Shown: positions 63,940 to 64,000 of the stretch, in pieces
Position numbering within the stretch: position 1 is the first letter of the stretch
Layout: each line of letters begins with the position of its first letter
NCBI RefSeq assembly: GCF_900103175.1
Contig: NZ_FNLF01000002.1
Location: forward strand, 2,928,136-2,992,135
Source of the DNA: Tsukamurella pulmonis
GTDB lineage: Bacteria; Actinomycetota; Actinomycetes; Mycobacteriales; Mycobacteriaceae
Direction: 5' to 3'
DNA length: 64,000 nucleotides
Program-made: the position numbers and the translations under genes
Notes under the pieces: generated by a model
Database searches by the model: none
Told to the model about the DNA's origin: nothing
The model's input: only the letters and a program-made list of their open reading frames with translations

Positions 63940-64000
63940 CAGCCGACCGCGCCGGAGCCGAGGAACTCGGCGTAGAACAGCACCAGGCCCAGGCCGCAGG
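63939..64000 (-). CDS. mraY: C-terminal end of MraY (phospho-MurNAc-pentapeptide transferase), truncated by window edge
   Basis: The last 19 codons before a TGA that overlaps the murD ATG read CGLGLVLFYAEFLGSGAVG, a transmembrane helix with a short polar end. Its place directly before murD and the helical end fit MraY, as in the standard dcw order murF-mraY-murD. Too little is present for proof. Confidence 0.68.
   Translation of the reverse strand, partial: CGLGLVLFYAEFLGSGAVG

Overview
The window is chromosomal DNA from a very GC-rich actinobacterium of the order Mycobacteriales. The support is mihF, wag31/DivIVA, sepF, a T-box-controlled ileS, an F420-type flavin/deazaflavin oxidoreductase, DUF222/13E12 HNH endonuclease and the gene orders pyrR-pyrB-pyrC-x-carA-carB-pyrF-mihF-gmk-rpoZ-coaBC-metK-priA, aroC-aroK-aroB, pepQ-efp-nusB, ileS-dinX-ansA-lspA-rluD and murD-ftsW-murG-murC-ftsQ-ftsZ-sepF-yggT-wag31. 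The overall look is Tsukamurella/Gordonia-like, but the genus is only an impression. Almost the whole window is coding and most housekeeping genes read on the minus strand.

Layout. 1-515: end of a TetR regulator. 516-17047 (minus): pyrimidine synthesis plus essential housekeeping genes; a CPA2 cation/proton antiporter and its RCK_C regulatory subunit are inserted between pyrF and mihF. The leader of pyrR carries two copies of the PyrR RNA-binding motif. 17151-19115 (plus): a GMC oxidoreductase. 19120-21279: nusB, efp, pepQ. 21329-23140: an accessory insert (YceI protein, F420-type oxidoreductase, divergent TetR with a paired operator) where aroQ sits in relatives. 23145-26093: aroB, aroK, aroC. 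26162-26470: small membrane protein and a bidirectional terminator. 26480-31423: dnaE1 and a tail-anchored Ser/Thr kinase. 31524-35718: autoregulated tetR plus a heterodimeric ABC exporter. 35803-38170: an SRPBCC-epimerase fusion and an iron-regulated siderophore-binding lipoprotein. 38214-49151: rluD/lspA, lipoproteins, asparaginase, CoA transferase, DUF6891, SRPBCC, HNH endonuclease, Y-family polymerase and a phd/vapC toxin-antitoxin pair. 49203-52560: ileS with its T-box leader. 52590-64000: the division and cell wall (dcw) cluster, ending in the C-terminus of mraY.

Two organising features run through the window. Within operons, genes are joined by 4-nt GTGA/ATGA overlaps or abutting stop and start codons (pyr, dcw, tetR-ABC, antiporter pair), which suggests translational coupling. 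At the head of many accessory transcripts a TANNNT -10 box lies 6-7 nt before the start codon without a ribosome-binding site, the signature of leaderless mRNA known from Mycobacteriales; ten genes here fit it, and it decides several start codons. Visible regulation includes the PyrR sites, a translational T-box, an iron box, three TetR/toxin-antitoxin palindromes and one strong terminator. No tRNA, rRNA, CRISPR array, insertion sequence or prophage was seen.
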